The notes: generated by a model from the letters alone, not told the origin. DNA of 64,000 nucleotides from Rhizomys pruinosus (GCA_009823505.1 VZQC01005680.1:8558968-8622967); one strand, 5' to 3'; counted from the first letter of the stretch, positions 43,860 to 54,806 are shown. Numbers and translations are program-made.

Positions 43860-44014
43860 TCTTTGAATCACGTGTGACCACCTTCCACATGCTGTCCTTC
43901 CCTTCTTGACTCAGCTCCTGGACTTGCCTCCTGCCTGCAGGCTGACAGTCTCTGGGCTCTGCTCCCACAAGACAGGGGGAGGGAAAACCACCAGAGATAA
44001 CCTGTAGAATGGAA

Positions 44015-44054
<40 letters not shown>

Positions 44055-44444
44055 CATGCATGGGCCAGAGAGCTGGGGAGGATAGGAACTCCGTTTATTT
44101 TCTGTCATTGAGGTCTATATATTCAAGACTACTGTGCTCTGGTCAAGGAAGTGGGGAGCAGACAGAAGGGAGGGGTGAGCCGACTTGGTTCTAATGGGAG
44201 GGGGCTGCAGAGCTCCAGTTTGTGCAACAGGTAACTAGAGGTGTGACATTTTGCTCAATGCCTCAAAGGAAGGGGCCTGTAACTTTGCAGAGATAGGGCG
44301 AAGCAAGAATCATTGTAATATTCCGAATCTTCTGGCTACAGATAACACTGGAAGCCCACAGAGATATTAGATAACTGGAGCTCTCCCGGGACAGGTCTTA
44401 AACAATTTCTCGCTTCAAGCCACACACAAAGTTCCATTCCCACA
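43860..44444 (-). repeat. 3' LTR of the minus-strand ERVK
   Basis: Read on the minus strand it begins TGTGGGAATGGAACTTTGTG at 44444 and has AATATATAGA (about 44116) followed by AATAAA (about 44091). A (CA)n run at 44011-44051 lies in the U5-side part. It ends near a (TG)n run at 43842-43861, so the exact end is blurred. Confidence 0.85.
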
Positions 44445-44457
44445 TCCTATCCTTTGT
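44445..44457 (-). promoter_or_regulatory. ERVK polypurine tract
   Basis: Minus-strand AACAAAGGATAGGA directly precedes the LTR start. The PPT primes plus-strand DNA synthesis. Confidence 0.6.
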
Positions 44458-44464
44458 TTTTTAA

Positions 44465-45004
44465 TTAAAATGGAACAGTAATGTCAACGCCCTCTAAGGA
44501 GTCCCCTGGGACATCCTGGTATTGGACTAGAACAGTCTTGGCCACAACCTCAGTGAGAGTATTGATTCGGTTTTTGATAAACCAGAGGACACAGGGTGCG
44601 ATAGGAGAATTCCTAGGGTGATGATGGGTCCTAGCAAGGGAAGTAACCAGGTGGTCAGGGGGTTGGAAAACCATGGGACAGAAACTTGTGGGGAGTATCT
44701 ATCACAGAGTTATTTCCTGAGATTTTTTAGGTTTTAACATTTTGTTTGACAATACCAGAGTCATTTAAATAAAAAACATTCCTCTCCCAGGACTACACAG
44801 GTTCCCCCATTTTCCGCAGTTAACAAGTCCAGGGCTCACCGGTTCTGCATCACCACCTCGGCCAGAGGTTATCTGCCTCTGGAGCAATTCAAGGCTGTTC
44901 GTTGTGGACGCCATTGCTTCATGAAGCTTAGTTTGGAAGTCCACTTCCATACTGTAAACCTTCACTAAGGCTGCAGTTCCCATCGCTGCCATAGAGAAAA
45001 TGAT
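44465..45004 (-). pseudogene. env: ERVK env transmembrane remnant
   Basis: Two minus-strand open pieces (44992-44765 and 44674-44465) look like a retroviral transmembrane subunit. The first begins with a small-residue run and a heptad-like stretch ending LELLQRQ. The second, shifted in frame, ends with CVLWFIKNRINTLTEVVAK close to the LTR. An adjacent frame has the hydrophobic WLLPLLGPIITLGILL segment, a likely membrane anchor. The tail arrangement resembles D-type envelopes. It is broken and lacks the surface subunit. A second copy lies at 51.82-52.06 kb. Confidence 0.6.
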
Positions 45005-45006
45005 GC

Positions 45007-45650
45007 TTAGGCTGACCAGAAGTCAGAATTTTGATGGTCCTGGCATGCTTGTCTGCACTCTGAATTCATTCCCTCCCAAACAATATTTTTGAGGAGTATC
45101 TCTCTGGTTGTAAAGTTGGGGATCTTCCTCTCTAGGCTGCTTTTAATTCTTAAGATAAAGTCAGATAAGGGTTCCTCAGGTTTTTGCCTAGGAAATAACA
45201 ATGAGGAACTGGCCTGAGATTCAGTGGTTGGTGTAATTCTATCCCAGGCCTGTAGGGCACAAAGGCGGACCTGGTCAAAGTACCCTGGGGCCAGTCCCGC
45301 CTGTTGCATCCCTGTGCTAAAATCTCCTTCTCCAAAGAGCTGTTTGTAACCCCAGTTTATTTAGCTTGCCCTTGATTTCTCCAAACCTGTTGGAGACATT
45401 CATCTCTGTGTAATGCTTCCCATTGTAAAAATAGCAGACCTGGGAGTGAAGACCTACAAATATCTCTCCAGTCCTGTGGAGTGTTAAGAGAAGCACAAAA
45501 GCTCTGGAGAATGGACTTTGTCCAAGGTGCCTGAATGCCATCCTTTCTGATTGCTTGCCTGAGTTCTTTTAACTCACTTGCCTGGTATGGGTACCAGTTT
45601 AGAGGGTGACCCCATGTCAGAGCTAAATTAACAGGGTACGCCTGTAATTG
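45007..45650 (-). pseudogene. gag: ERVK gag capsid remnant (minus strand)
   Basis: It is homologous to 16619-17340 on the + strand. The open piece 45309-45007 carries APGYFDQVRLCALQAWDRI and the major homology region QKPEEPLSDFILRIKSSLE, ending at CRQACQ before the deletion joint. The upstream capsid half (45650-45310) has a frame change near 45350. Gag matrix lies further upstream without its ATG, which is altered near 46462. Confidence 0.82.
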
Positions 45651-46099
45651 AAGATCTGGGTTATCCTGAATCTGGCACAGTTTTTCTGTAGCAGAGAGAG
45701 AAGAGTTTGAGGGTGAAGGTGTTTCTCGCCTCTTGACAGGGAGTGGCTGATAATTAGGGGAAAGGATAACTTGGATGTTTTTATTATCCTGTCTTATTTT
45801 ACTGGGTCTGAAGTTTGGGAGATTTCAGAGGGAATTTTATTGGGGTTCTCAAGGGGAGTTTTAGCAGGTTCTTGAGAGGAGGGGTTCCACAATTTAATTT
45901 TGTTGTTTTCCTTTCTTGGCGTGGTTTGGTGAGAAGGCCCTAAGTAAGCATTTTCTCACTGCAGCTAGTAGTGGCAAGAATGTGAGAGATGCTGGAGCAT
46001 TTTCTCACTGTCTAGTGTCTTGTGCCACACTCATCCAGGATTCTGAACTCCATTAATCTGCAGGGACATCCGTGGGGTGATATTAAGAGTCTCACTCCA

Positions 46100-46348
46100 G
46101 GGCTGGAGAGATAGCCTAGCTGTTAAGAGCACCAACTGCTCTTGCAGAGGACCCAGGTTTGATCCCCAGCACCCATATGGCGGCTAAGAACCGTCTGTAA
46201 CTCCAATTCCAGGAGAACTCCAGTTCCAGGGAAATCTGAGACCCTCTTCTGACCTCCACAGCATTGCACAACACAGGTGCACAAACCTACATGCAGACAG
46301 TACACTCATACACATACAAAAATAAACAAATTAAAAAACTGCTTTAAA
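46100..46348 (+). mobile_element. B2/B3-type SINE in ERVK leader/gag, with TSD
   Basis: It starts GGGCTGGAGAGATAGCCTA and has a B-box with changes (GGTTTGATCCC). It carries the 17-bp duplication. Perfect 12-bp target-site duplications AGTCTCACTCCA lie at 46088-46099 and 46349-46360. It is inserted in the minus-strand provirus and is younger. Confidence 0.95.
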
Positions 46349-46770
46349 AGTCTCACTCCAAAAGGTGGCAGCTTCCCATGTGGAAATTTTAACTCCTCGA
46401 CTCTTGAGGAGCGTTTTTATTTTCTTAGCCTGTGGGTCTTTTTGGCATGTCTGTTTGTTACCCTGATAAAGAGAGATAGGAAATGCTAGTGGTTAGGGAA
46501 AGAGACAGTTCAGAAGACTAACTTCATGGGAAGAGAGAATTCCCTGGAGATGTGCCACAGCTGGCTGTTTAGAGGACAGAGACTTAAAGCAGATTCAAAG
46601 ATTAAGTTAAATTCCACAGAGATATACCATTGCTGGTCATGACTACCCTGGTTAGGGGAGTTATCTCCTTGTCTCTAAGGTAAAAACCCTCCGAGATTTC
46701 CCTCATGTGGGGGAAATCAGGCCTAAGAGAGAGACAGCTCAATAAATACCTTTCTTCCTTCTTCCTTTGG

Positions 46771-46788
46771 TGGAAAGTCTAGGCACCA
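46771..46788 (-). promoter_or_regulatory. ERVK primer-binding site (minus strand)
   Basis: Minus-strand TGGTGCCTAGACTTTCCA lies next to the LTR end. It shares TGGTGCC with the + strand sister. Confidence 0.6.
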
Positions 46789-46790
46789 GT

Positions 46791-46950
46791 TGTCGGGTTA
46801 GTGTCTTTGAGTCGCGAGTGACCACTTTCCACACAATGTCCTTCCCTTCCTGGCTCAGCTCCAGGACTTGCCTCCTGCCTGCAGGCTGGCAGTCTCTGAG
46901 CTCTGCTCCCACAAGAAGTGGGGAGGGAAAACCAACAGAGAATGGAACGA

Positions 46951-46987
<37 letters not shown>

Positions 46988-47278
46988 CGTGGAGAGCAAG
47001 AGAGGATAGGAACTCTGTTTATTTTCTGTCAGTGAGGTATATATTCAAGACTACTGGGCTCTGGTCAAGGAAGTGGGGAGCAGACAGAAGGGAGGGGTGA
47101 GCCAATTGGTTCTAATGGGAGGGGGCTGCAGAGCTCTAGTTTGTGCAACAGGTAACTAGAGGTGTGACATTTTGCTCAGTGCCTCAAGGGAAGGAGCCTG
47201 TAACTTTGCAGAGATAGGGCAAAGCAAGACTCATTGTAATATCCCAAATCTTCCAGCTACAGATAACTCTGGAAGCCC
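46791..47278 (-). repeat. 5' LTR of the minus-strand ERVK (5'-truncated)
   Basis: It is homologous to 43860-44444 but stops at 47278, so the first roughly 110 bp of U3 are missing. It contains a (CA)n run at 46951-46985. TATA and AATAAA elements are spaced as in the 3' LTR. Confidence 0.83.
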
Positions 47279-47379
47279 TTACACACTAGATGCACAAACC
47301 TCTTCCACAAGAGTGCCTGGGCCTCTGGGAGAGAGGGAGGGAGAAAGGGAGAAAGTGAGAGAGGGAGAACGAGAGAGAG

Positions 47380-47420
<41 letters not shown>

Positions 47421-47435
47421 ATGAACTGTGTTGTG
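47279..47435. repeat. Insert between two LTR copies, mostly (GA)n
   Basis: A purine-rich run at about 47325-47420 replaces the LTR sequence expected here. It separates two overlapping LTR fragments. Confidence 0.7.
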
Positions 47436-47868
47436 GTTCAATGCTCCCACAAGAAGTGGGGAGGGAAAACCACAGGAGATCACCTGTGGAAATGAGCAGA
47501 CTCACATGCAGAGCCAGGAGAACAATAACTCTGTTTATTTTCTGTCACTGAGGTCTATATATTGAAAGCTACTATACTCTGTGCAAGGAAGTGGGGAGCA
47601 GATGGAAGCGAGGGGTGAGCCAACTTGGTTCTAATGGGAGGGAGCTGCAGACCTCCGGTTTGTGCAACAGGTAACTAGAGGTGTGACATTTTGCTCAATG
47701 CCTCAAGGGAAGGGGCCTGTAACTTTGCAGAGATAGAGCGAAGAAAGAATAGAATCATTGTAATATCCCGAATCTTCCAGCTACAGATAACTCTGGAAGC
47801 CCACAGAGATATCAGATAACTGGAGATCTCCCAGGACAGGTCTTACAATTTCTTTCTTCAAGCCACAC
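47436..47868 (-). repeat. Second ERVK LTR fragment
   Basis: It covers the same LTR region as 46900-47278 and extends further into U3 (to 47868), but lacks the terminal bases of the LTR start. Its low-coordinate end lies in the GTGGGGAGGGAAAACC block. Confidence 0.82.
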
Positions 47869-47932
47869 CAACATATCCATTTCGTATATAATAGTGATAA
47901 CTAGTGAGCTCACTAACTTCCTATTAATATAT

Positions 47933-48024
47933 ATTTGCCAAGTATTTAATAGTCATTCTCATATATATGACTATTAATAGTCATTCTCATATATATGAGA
48001 ATGACTATTAAATACTTGGCAAAT
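47933..48024. repeat. Perfect palindrome, 38-bp arms and 16-bp spacer
   Basis: Arms 47933-47970 and 47987-48024 are exact reverse complements. The centre carries its own short palindrome GACTATTAATAGTC at 47969-47982. It could extrude as a hairpin or cruciform. Confidence 0.97.
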
Positions 48025-48199
48025 ATTTACCATGCCTGTCCTTCATGACACCCAAATGACAGACCATGACAGAAAAATCAAACTTGAATTTTATAGAAAG
48101 CAGATTCCTAAGAAACATCCCAAATCATCCTTGAATTAACTTCTGGCACCATCACCCAGCCAAGTGAACAAATAAGATTAAACATCAAAGCACCTTCTT

Positions 48200-49634
48200 T
48201 TTTTTAAAGCCAAATTTTTATTGAAGCTTTGTGCATTTCATAGAAAATTTCAAATCAAATCTAGACCCGTGCCCTCCTCCCTGCCCCCAACCTCACCAGA
48301 GGTCATGCACTCTGCAAAACATGTTTTTCATCTTTTTCTCAGTCTCTCTCAAAATTCTCAATGCAGAAGTTTACTGTTTCGAGCAGAAGTTCACCGTTTC
48401 AGTCAGTTCTTTGACCCAGTCTTTTCCTTGTTGTTGTTTTTCCTTCCAATATGCATCACTCCAAAATATGCATATATGTATGCCACATATATCATAGGTT
48501 TTAGAATCTTCAGCTCATGATTTTTTTCTTTATTAGGCTGAAAGATGTCATGTTTGCTCTTTTTTTTTCTTTTTGTCTTTTACCAAGATCTCAAGTTTTA
48601 TACCTGAAGTACAATTTCTCAGCCATTAGTACTTATTTCTGGTTATACTTTCCTTTTGGATGTTTAAGGCCACACAGCCAAGATTAACCAAGGATTTTGT
48701 TTTCTCAAGGTCAGCTGAGGATCTGGTCCTCAAGAGTCACTCAGGTTTTGGGATAGGGGGAGCCCCTGGCTCCTTTTGGCTTTTCAATAACCCGTTACAT
48801 TCACTCGAGGACAAAGTCAGGTCTTGCTAGACCAGGCTTCCCTTTTTGAAGCATGAGTACACTTTATAGACTGGACACTGGCTGAAGTCCCATTAGTGGA
48901 TCTCCAAGACCTCCCTGCACAGGAAGACTGGTGACTCGCATTTGCAGGACATTTCAAGAGATGCTCCCTTGCATAATCCCCTGGGACGTAGTTGACCTCT
49001 GAGGGAAAGGAACAAAGTTATCCCTTAAGACCCTCTGCCAAATTGGTATGGGCACTAAGTATGGTCGTTAAGCATCCAGAAAGGCTTAGTTTCCCAGCCT
49101 GATACTTTTAACTACCAAGTAATATTTTAAAAAATGCTTGGACAAAAGCTCAAGCAGCCTTATATAAGAAATACTAAGAAGCGCGTCCATAAAATAAATA
49201 CTGTGGTTGGACATAATGTCATAACAAACTAGTTTTTTCCTCATTCTTTTGATCTTATATTACTCTAAAATATGCATACATACCCTCCACCCATACTAAA
49301 CATTCCTAACTCTGAAAATAAATAGAAGCTTAGTTCCAGAACCAGTTAAGGGATTCACAGTATAAGAACACAGTTGTTTTCAGATCACATTAACATTGCT
49401 CAGTTTGCCTTACAACTAGGTAATTGGCACTAGCATTCACAGATGAGGGATAATACCATTTGTTGTTTGTTTTTCTGGGACTGTGTTACTTCACTTAACA
49501 TGATATATTCTAGTTCCATCCATTTACCTGCAAGTTTCATGATGTCATTTTTCTTTACCACTGCACAGAACTCCATTGTGTACATGTACCACATTTTCTC
49601 TATCCACTCATCAGTTGAGGGGCACTTGGGTTGG
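48200..49634 (-). mobile_element. LINE-1, 5'-truncated with TSD (antisense)
   Basis: A T-run at 48197-48205 is the reversed poly(A). The 3' UTR covers about 48206-49430 and the last ORF2 part runs to 49634, including the STDEWIEKMWYMYTMEF block in reverse. Target-site duplications ATCAAAGCA(C/T)CTTCTT lie at 48184-48199 and 49635-49650 with one mismatch. The 3' UTR is of the copy J type but about 0.5 kb shorter. Confidence 0.93.
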
Positions 49635-49650
49635 ATCAAAGCATCTTCTT

Positions 49651-50660
49651 GAAGGTCAGTGAGCAGGACATATTCTGCTGGCATCCCCACATATGGCACA
49701 TTAAAAGGAAAGTCTATTATTAATGTGACCTCCAAACACCAATAATTCCAGTCAGTTTTTCCTGCCAAAAACAGTTCATCAAGGAACCTTTTCCAATGAA
49801 ACAGTTTGGAAAGACATACTGCTTCTATTAAACAGAGTTGGAGTTTTCACCCATAAACTTAAATGCACAGGTATCCAGTTCCAAAACTGAGAACAATGTG
49901 AATCTAGAGAACCAGGATACCTATATGCACAAAAAACTGCCACTGAGATGCTGTTGCCTTAGGAAGACAGTAATCATGATGTCACATATCAACGGACAGA
50001 TGTTTTCCATAGAGAAAGCAATATAAATATTTTCAATTATGCGTTAAGTATCATCAGGGTCAAATCTGCATTCCTGCTTTGAAACAAAGAAGCCTTCAGA
50101 GACACATCAGTGGATTGCTGGTCTCCTGGTGATAAGGACAGGAAGCAAGGCAGGCATATGAAGGCTCACAGTTTATGGAGAAAGACTGAGTTTTGCAGAG
50201 TTCAGGATGAAAGCTACCTTTTTCTTGGAAGCTTCTAGTAAATACTTGGTTCCTTTGTTCTAAAAAATATATAAAATATCAAATATTGACACTAATACTA
50301 ATATTATAAGCATAATGATATAAACACTTGGGAATAATAAAAGTCTCTAGACAACAGGTGATCAAACCTATGAAAAAAAAATTAGCAAAAGTTCCAGAGT
50401 GTGAAACCTTGGAAGAAACCTGATATTTTATTTGTAAAAATCTACAGCTAGGTTTTTGCTTAGTGCATAGGTTTTCTGGCCCTGGTACATTCAAAAAGCA
50501 GTCTGCAATGGTTTTGTGAGATAGCTTTGACCACAATTAATTACTCTACCAAACACTGAAAAATGACAAGCTATAGTTAGAAAAGTATCTTCTTTTCCCA
50601 CTCAAGTAAAATACAAGACCTTAGTGGCACCAGGATTAGTCAGGGAAGAGTTCTTCCCAT
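49651..50660. other. Unassigned
   Basis: Only short ORFs without motifs. It may include decayed ERV internal sequence, as an ERVK leader lies next to it. Confidence 0.3.
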
Positions 50661-51022
50661 CACATCTCAATTGATCTGGTGGCCCTGCATGTTTCTTCCA
50701 CCCTCCAGTTAGAAAAAGATAAAAATTGGAAGAAAGACAGCTTGTCCCCCACGAAAAACTCATGGGGATGGGCTATAACTTACCCATCACCCTTGTCCCC
50801 TACCGGACAGGGAGGGTTTTACCTTCCCTTCTCTGAATCCTCCAAAAATATTTGTAAAATATTTTTGTCTCATTTGAGAGAGACACAGGGCTAGAGTGTC
50901 CAACAACCATAAAAGTGTGTCTCACTTGAGAGAGACACCAGGCAGAGAGTGCCCAACAGTACTCCTTTCAAGACACAGGGAAGAACTTACCTTTTACCTT
51001 TTTGTCTTCTGAAAGGCTTTTT
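50661..51022 (-). other. ERVK leader downstream of a PBS, with tandem repeat
   Basis: On the minus strand it follows the PBS at 51023-51040. Two diverged copies of a block around GTCTC(A)TTGAGAGAGACAC lie at 50867-50890 and 50919-50940. A consensus 5' splice site AAGGTAAGT lies at 50985-50993 (minus), about 30 bases after the PBS. Confidence 0.6.
50985..50993 (-). promoter_or_regulatory. Candidate 5' splice donor
   Basis: Minus-strand AAGGTAAGT matches the donor consensus and lies just after the PBS, where retroviral leaders carry the major donor. A similar AGGTAAG lies at 63114-63120 near another PBS. Confidence 0.6.
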
Positions 51023-51040
51023 GCCTCACGTTGGGTGCCA
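51023..51040 (-). promoter_or_regulatory. Primer-binding site, tRNA-Lys type
   Basis: Minus-strand TGGCACCCAACGTGAGGC differs at few positions from the lysine-tRNA-complementary PBS used by betaretroviruses. Confidence 0.8.
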
Positions 51041-51042
51041 GT

Positions 51043-51804
51043 TGTAGCCTTCCAGTGTTCTTCCTCCATTGACAAGAGCATGCAGATTCCTGGGACTGCA
51101 GGTTCACTGGAGCACCCTGGCCTGCATGTCAGTGAGCTGGGTCCTAGCCTTGGAGGGGATGGGGAGGGAGAAGCTACTGGGAAGCCAGGAGAAGGGGGAA
51201 AGGAAGGATGGACTCAAGAACCAGCTGGGAGAAATTCCATGGGGGGAATAACTCACCATTACTTTTACAACCAAGGGTATTTATACCAGACCCAGTGAGG
51301 AGCAACTGGGGGTTGGGGCATACAGGAATTTACAACATATGCTCCAGATCACTACAGGAATGTGACAATGTTTTGCTCAAAACATCAAAGGCAGTGGCAC
51401 CAGGCAGGTTCCAAGCCAGCAGGAGATCAGCAGGACTTTGGCCCGAGGGCTGGGTGTTGCCCATTGGCTTCCTAAGTTCTTCAGCTAAATGGAATCCCCA
51501 TAGCTCCCAATTTTCTGTTTATTAAAAAAAGGCACTTCTTGTCACATTGTGTTATTATTTTTTTCTTCAGGGAATACTCGGGGAAGTGTGAGACAATGTG
51601 GCTCACACCAGGGTAACGGAACTCTGAGGTGTGTATTTAGTAAATCAGAGGTGTAGCATCTCCCCAATACATCAAACGGAAGCCCTCAGGATATGAGGAT
51701 TTGTCCAGCAAACAGGGACACCGCCTATCCCGGCCCCTCAAAGAAGCATTCAGGACAGTGAAATGTGGGACTTTGCTCAAGACAAAGAGCACCTCATCCC
51801 TACA
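51043..51804 (-). repeat. ERVK LTR with PPT upstream and PBS downstream
   Basis: Bounded by TGTAGGG at the high-coordinate start and a CA end at 51043, giving 762 bp. A minus-strand polypurine tract (51805-51822, AATTGAAGGGGGAGC) precedes it and a PBS follows it. It is a different LTR family from 43860-44444. Confidence 0.8.
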
Positions 51805-51822
51805 GCTCCCCCTTCAATTTTA

Positions 51823-52075
51823 TTAAAATGGGCCAGTGCTGTCAGTTTCCTCCAAAGAGCTCTCAGGGATGGCTTGATATTGGACCAGGACACTGTTGGT
51901 TGCAAGTTCAGTGAGAGTATTAATTCAGTTTTAATAAACCAAAAAAACACAAGGTGCAATTGTTAAAAGAACCCCTAAGGTAAAAATGTTTCATGAAAGG
52001 GAAGTAACCAGGTGGCCAAGGGGTTGGAAAACCATGAGACAGAAGCTTGGGGGGAGGGATATCTAACCTGGAGTT
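51823..52075 (-). pseudogene. env: ERVK env transmembrane tail fragment
   Basis: It is homologous at DNA level to 44465-44700, including the GTAACCAGGTGG and GGGGTTGGAAAACCATG blocks. The open piece 51959-51777 encodes a WFIKTELILSLN-type tail in parallel with CVLWFIKNRINTLTE. It ends at the PPT of the following LTR. No surface subunit or upstream env is present. Confidence 0.65.
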
Positions 52076-52109
52076 CCTTCCTAAGGTCCTTAAGGGCTTT
52101 TACAGTTGG

Positions 52110-52612
52110 TAACCTGGTAGGTCCCATCCAGTCCCATGGTTAGTGGTCTTCCCAGGTTAGTGGTCTGATGAACCTCCATCCAAACCACTAGCCACATTTG
52201 GTGACCTGAGAAGTATCCATCCAGCCCCACAGTACTGGGTGCCCTCATGCTAGTTTACCTGGGCTGGTGAGCTGATAGACCGCCATTTAGCCTACTAGAC
52301 TCTTGGAATCCGGGCCTGCTTTGGCCTATATGTGCACAAAATAATTCTGTGTAATGATGGTAATGGAGAATTCAATTTATTGTCTGCTGAATCTTACTTT
52401 TATAAACAAAATTATGTCAGCTCCCAGAGCCAAGCACAGACCCACAGTTTCACACAACTGTATACTACTGTTCCACTTAGCATCATGTGCCTGGTTCACG
52501 TCACTTGCTCCCCCTTGGGGTGGGGTCAGAGGAGGTGCATGACTCCCACAAGGTGCCGTGTGTGGTGCTAGCTAAGAACTAGCCCCTAATTCAAACAGGA
52601 TCTTCCCGCATT
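52110..52612 (-). repeat. ERV LTR fragment (family c)
   Basis: It shares a layout with 54817-55515: minus-strand TTTATAAAAG (near 52398) then AATAAA (near 52373), and a start near GGAAGATCCTG. The 3' end is missing where the env fragment begins. Confidence 0.65.
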
Positions 52613-52659
52613 CAGACACCAAATGTGTTTTTCTCAGGGGGTTCCCAAGCCAAAACAGT

Positions 52660-53100
52660 TCCCTCTGTTTTTTTTTTTTTGATTCATTTTTTGATTCATT
52701 TTTCCTCTCAATGGCCCAATGTCACCCCTTGTCCCCTCCTTATCCCCATCATTCCCTCATAACACCCATTCCCCCTTCACCTCCTGCCTCACCTGAGTTC
52801 CCATCCCCATTATTATATAGGCTTCAGGTCTACACTTGCACTCATATTCAGATACTGTGGGTGTATTTTTCTTTAAAGGAGAGAATAGGCTCCAGTTAAT
52901 GAACTTGTACCAAAGGACACCTGAATAGAAATGCTGGACTGGACAAGACTTAACATATTATGATAGAATACCTGAAATCTGGTGGGGTCTGTGGGGATGG
53001 GGAGTATGAACAGGTCTACATTTGATTAAGGAAAAAAAAGATTTGTTATATTAAAAGCACAAATCTCAATCAAAGATCAGAGGAAAAACTTAAAAATAAA
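52660..53100 (+). mobile_element. LINE-1 3' UTR end, fragmentary
   Basis: The part at 52921-53075 (TGATAGAATACCTGAAATCT, GGGGATGGGGAG, TTTGATTAAGGAAAAAA) parallels the copy J 3' UTR end at 37330-37440. The C-rich stretch at 52700-52800 is probably also LINE-1 3' UTR but antisense. Confidence 0.5.
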
Positions 53101-53389
53101 AAAAGCATAAGGAACTAAAGAATATAAGGAGGTTAAAAATGAGGTTGCAAAAAAGATGTGAAGATATATCATAATGGAAAACATGTAACATTAACAAAGA
53201 AAGAGAAATATTAGTGGTAGAAAGGTGTAGGAAAAGTAGTTTGCTGGGTTCAAAGTAGGAGACTGCAAAACTCTGCCCCAGGGCCTCTTCATGAGGTCTG
53301 TGCAGGCAGCTTTTTCCTGTCTTGCCTACTTCTGCAAATTCCAAATCCTGTCCGCCTCTTCCTTTGATGTATTGAGCAAAGATGTCACA

Positions 53390-53757
53390 CCTCCAGCTTA
53401 CTGTATACACAAAGAGTAGTTCCAATCATCCCTGGTAGGAGCTAAGATGGCTCTCCCTTCCCTCCTCCTCATTTCACAGCCTGCTGCCCCCACTTCCTTG
53501 CCTAAAGCACAGTAGCCTTCAATATATAGACCTCACTGACAGAAATAAAACTGAGATACTTTTCTCCTGGCTCCTGGTGTGTGAGTCTGTTCATTTTCCA
53601 CGGGTGATCTCCTGCGTTTTCCCCCCTCCCCTCTCCTTGCCAGAGCTAAACCTAGAGACTGTCAGCCTGCAGGCAGAGGACAGTCTTAGAGCTAAGCCAA
53701 GGAGAGATCAGCGTGTGGAATACTGTCACGCGTGACTCAAAGACATTATGCAACAGC
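53390..53757 (+). repeat. ERVK LTR fragment (sense)
   Basis: It matches the LTR at 15330-15660: CAATATATAGACC then AATAAAACTGAG, the CACGGGTGATCTCCTG block, and CACGCGTGACTCAAAGACATT at the end. The U3 start is missing. Confidence 0.85.
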
Positions 53758-53819
53758 AGAAAGGTATAAAGCAAGGAGAGGAATAAAGAGGAGTAGGTAA
53801 AGACGAATTTTTTTGTAGA

Positions 53820-53900
53820 AATACCTATTATTGTATGTATTAATGTACTAATTGTATGTATTAATGTACTAATAAAATTGATGTACTAATACCTATTATT
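53820..53900. repeat. Short tandem repeat
   Basis: ATTGTATGTATTAATGTACTA is repeated twice, followed by a partial third copy. Confidence 0.8.
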
Positions 53901-53924
53901 TATATATCAATTACAATAAATTGA

Positions 53925-54806
53925 AAATGTATATCATGAGGATAAATGAAGCTTCTATACAGCAAAAGAAACAATGAAATGGTGCAGAGAAAATTCTACA
54001 GAGTGGGAAGAAATCTTCACCAGTGACACCACTAACTGAGGTTTAAAATTCACAGTATATAAATTACTCAAAAAAGGACAAAGAAAACAAATGACCTGAT
54101 TAAAATATGGGATAAGGATCTTAACAGAGAGTTCTCAAAAGATCTTAAAATATGTCCAACATCATTAGTTATTAATGGAAGCAGATTAAAACCAGTTTAA
54201 GATTTCAGCTTATGTTACCCTGGTAAGACTGGCTATGATCAAGAAAACAAATGATATCAAATGCTGGAATATTGGGGACTGTTCATTCATTCCCAGTGAG
54301 GTTTCAAAATACTGAAATCCCTATGGAAAGCAAGGTGGAGAACTCTTACCACAACAAAAGTTAACCTACCATTTGACCCACTCATAACACCCAGTATACC
54401 CAAAGGATTCATCCTATTACAGAGACACTTACACATCCATGCTTTTGTTTAAATTTTTTATATATTATTTTTATGTGTATGAGTGTACTGTTTGCATGTA
54501 GGTTGGTGCACCCGTGTCATGGGATGCTGTGAAGGTCAGAAGAGGGCATCAGATTCCCCTGGAACTGGAGTTAAAGATGGTTCTTAGCTGCCATGTGGGC
54601 AATGGGAATCAAACCCGAGTCCTCTGCAAGAGCAGTCATTGCTTTTGACCACTGTGCAATCACTCCAGCCACACATCAACACTTATTGTTAATCTTTTCA
54701 AAATAGTGAAGAGGTGGAAGCAAACTAAGCATCCCTCAACTGATGAGTGGATAATGAAAATGTACATTTACACAATGGAATTTTATGCGGTGGTAAAGAA
54801 AGGCTA
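53925..54806 (+). mobile_element. LINE-1 ORF2 C-terminal fragment (older)
   Basis: It covers the stretch from GAAGCTTCTATACAGCAAAAG to the STDEW-type block (CCCTCAACTGATGAGTGGATA, near 54734). It has many stops and is interrupted by a B2/B3 SINE. It is more diverged than copies A and H1. Confidence 0.85.
54451..54670 (-). mobile_element. B2/B3-type SINE (antisense) in LINE-1
   Basis: Antisense SINE body with the single-copy 17-bp block. Imperfect 20-bp target-site duplications lie at 54431-54450 and 54671-54690 (ACACATCCATGCTTTTGTTT and ACACATCAACACTTATTGTT). Confidence 0.85.

Larger units (their letters stand above)
43842..47278 (-). mobile_element. ERVK provirus with large internal deletion
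   Basis: Minus-strand order: 5' LTR (46791-47278), PBS (46771-46788), leader and gag, then a junction near 45005-45048 that leads directly into envelope transmembrane sequence, then a PPT and 3' LTR (to 43860). Protease, pol and the surface part of env are absent. The + strand sister at 15.0-18.3 kb has pro and RT after the same gag region, showing that this is a deletion. It is non-autonomous and broken. Confidence 0.82.

Noticed and set aside
43798..44108. Cysteine-valine repeat ORFs
   Set aside because: They are translations of (CA)n arrays within an ERVK LTR in three frames.
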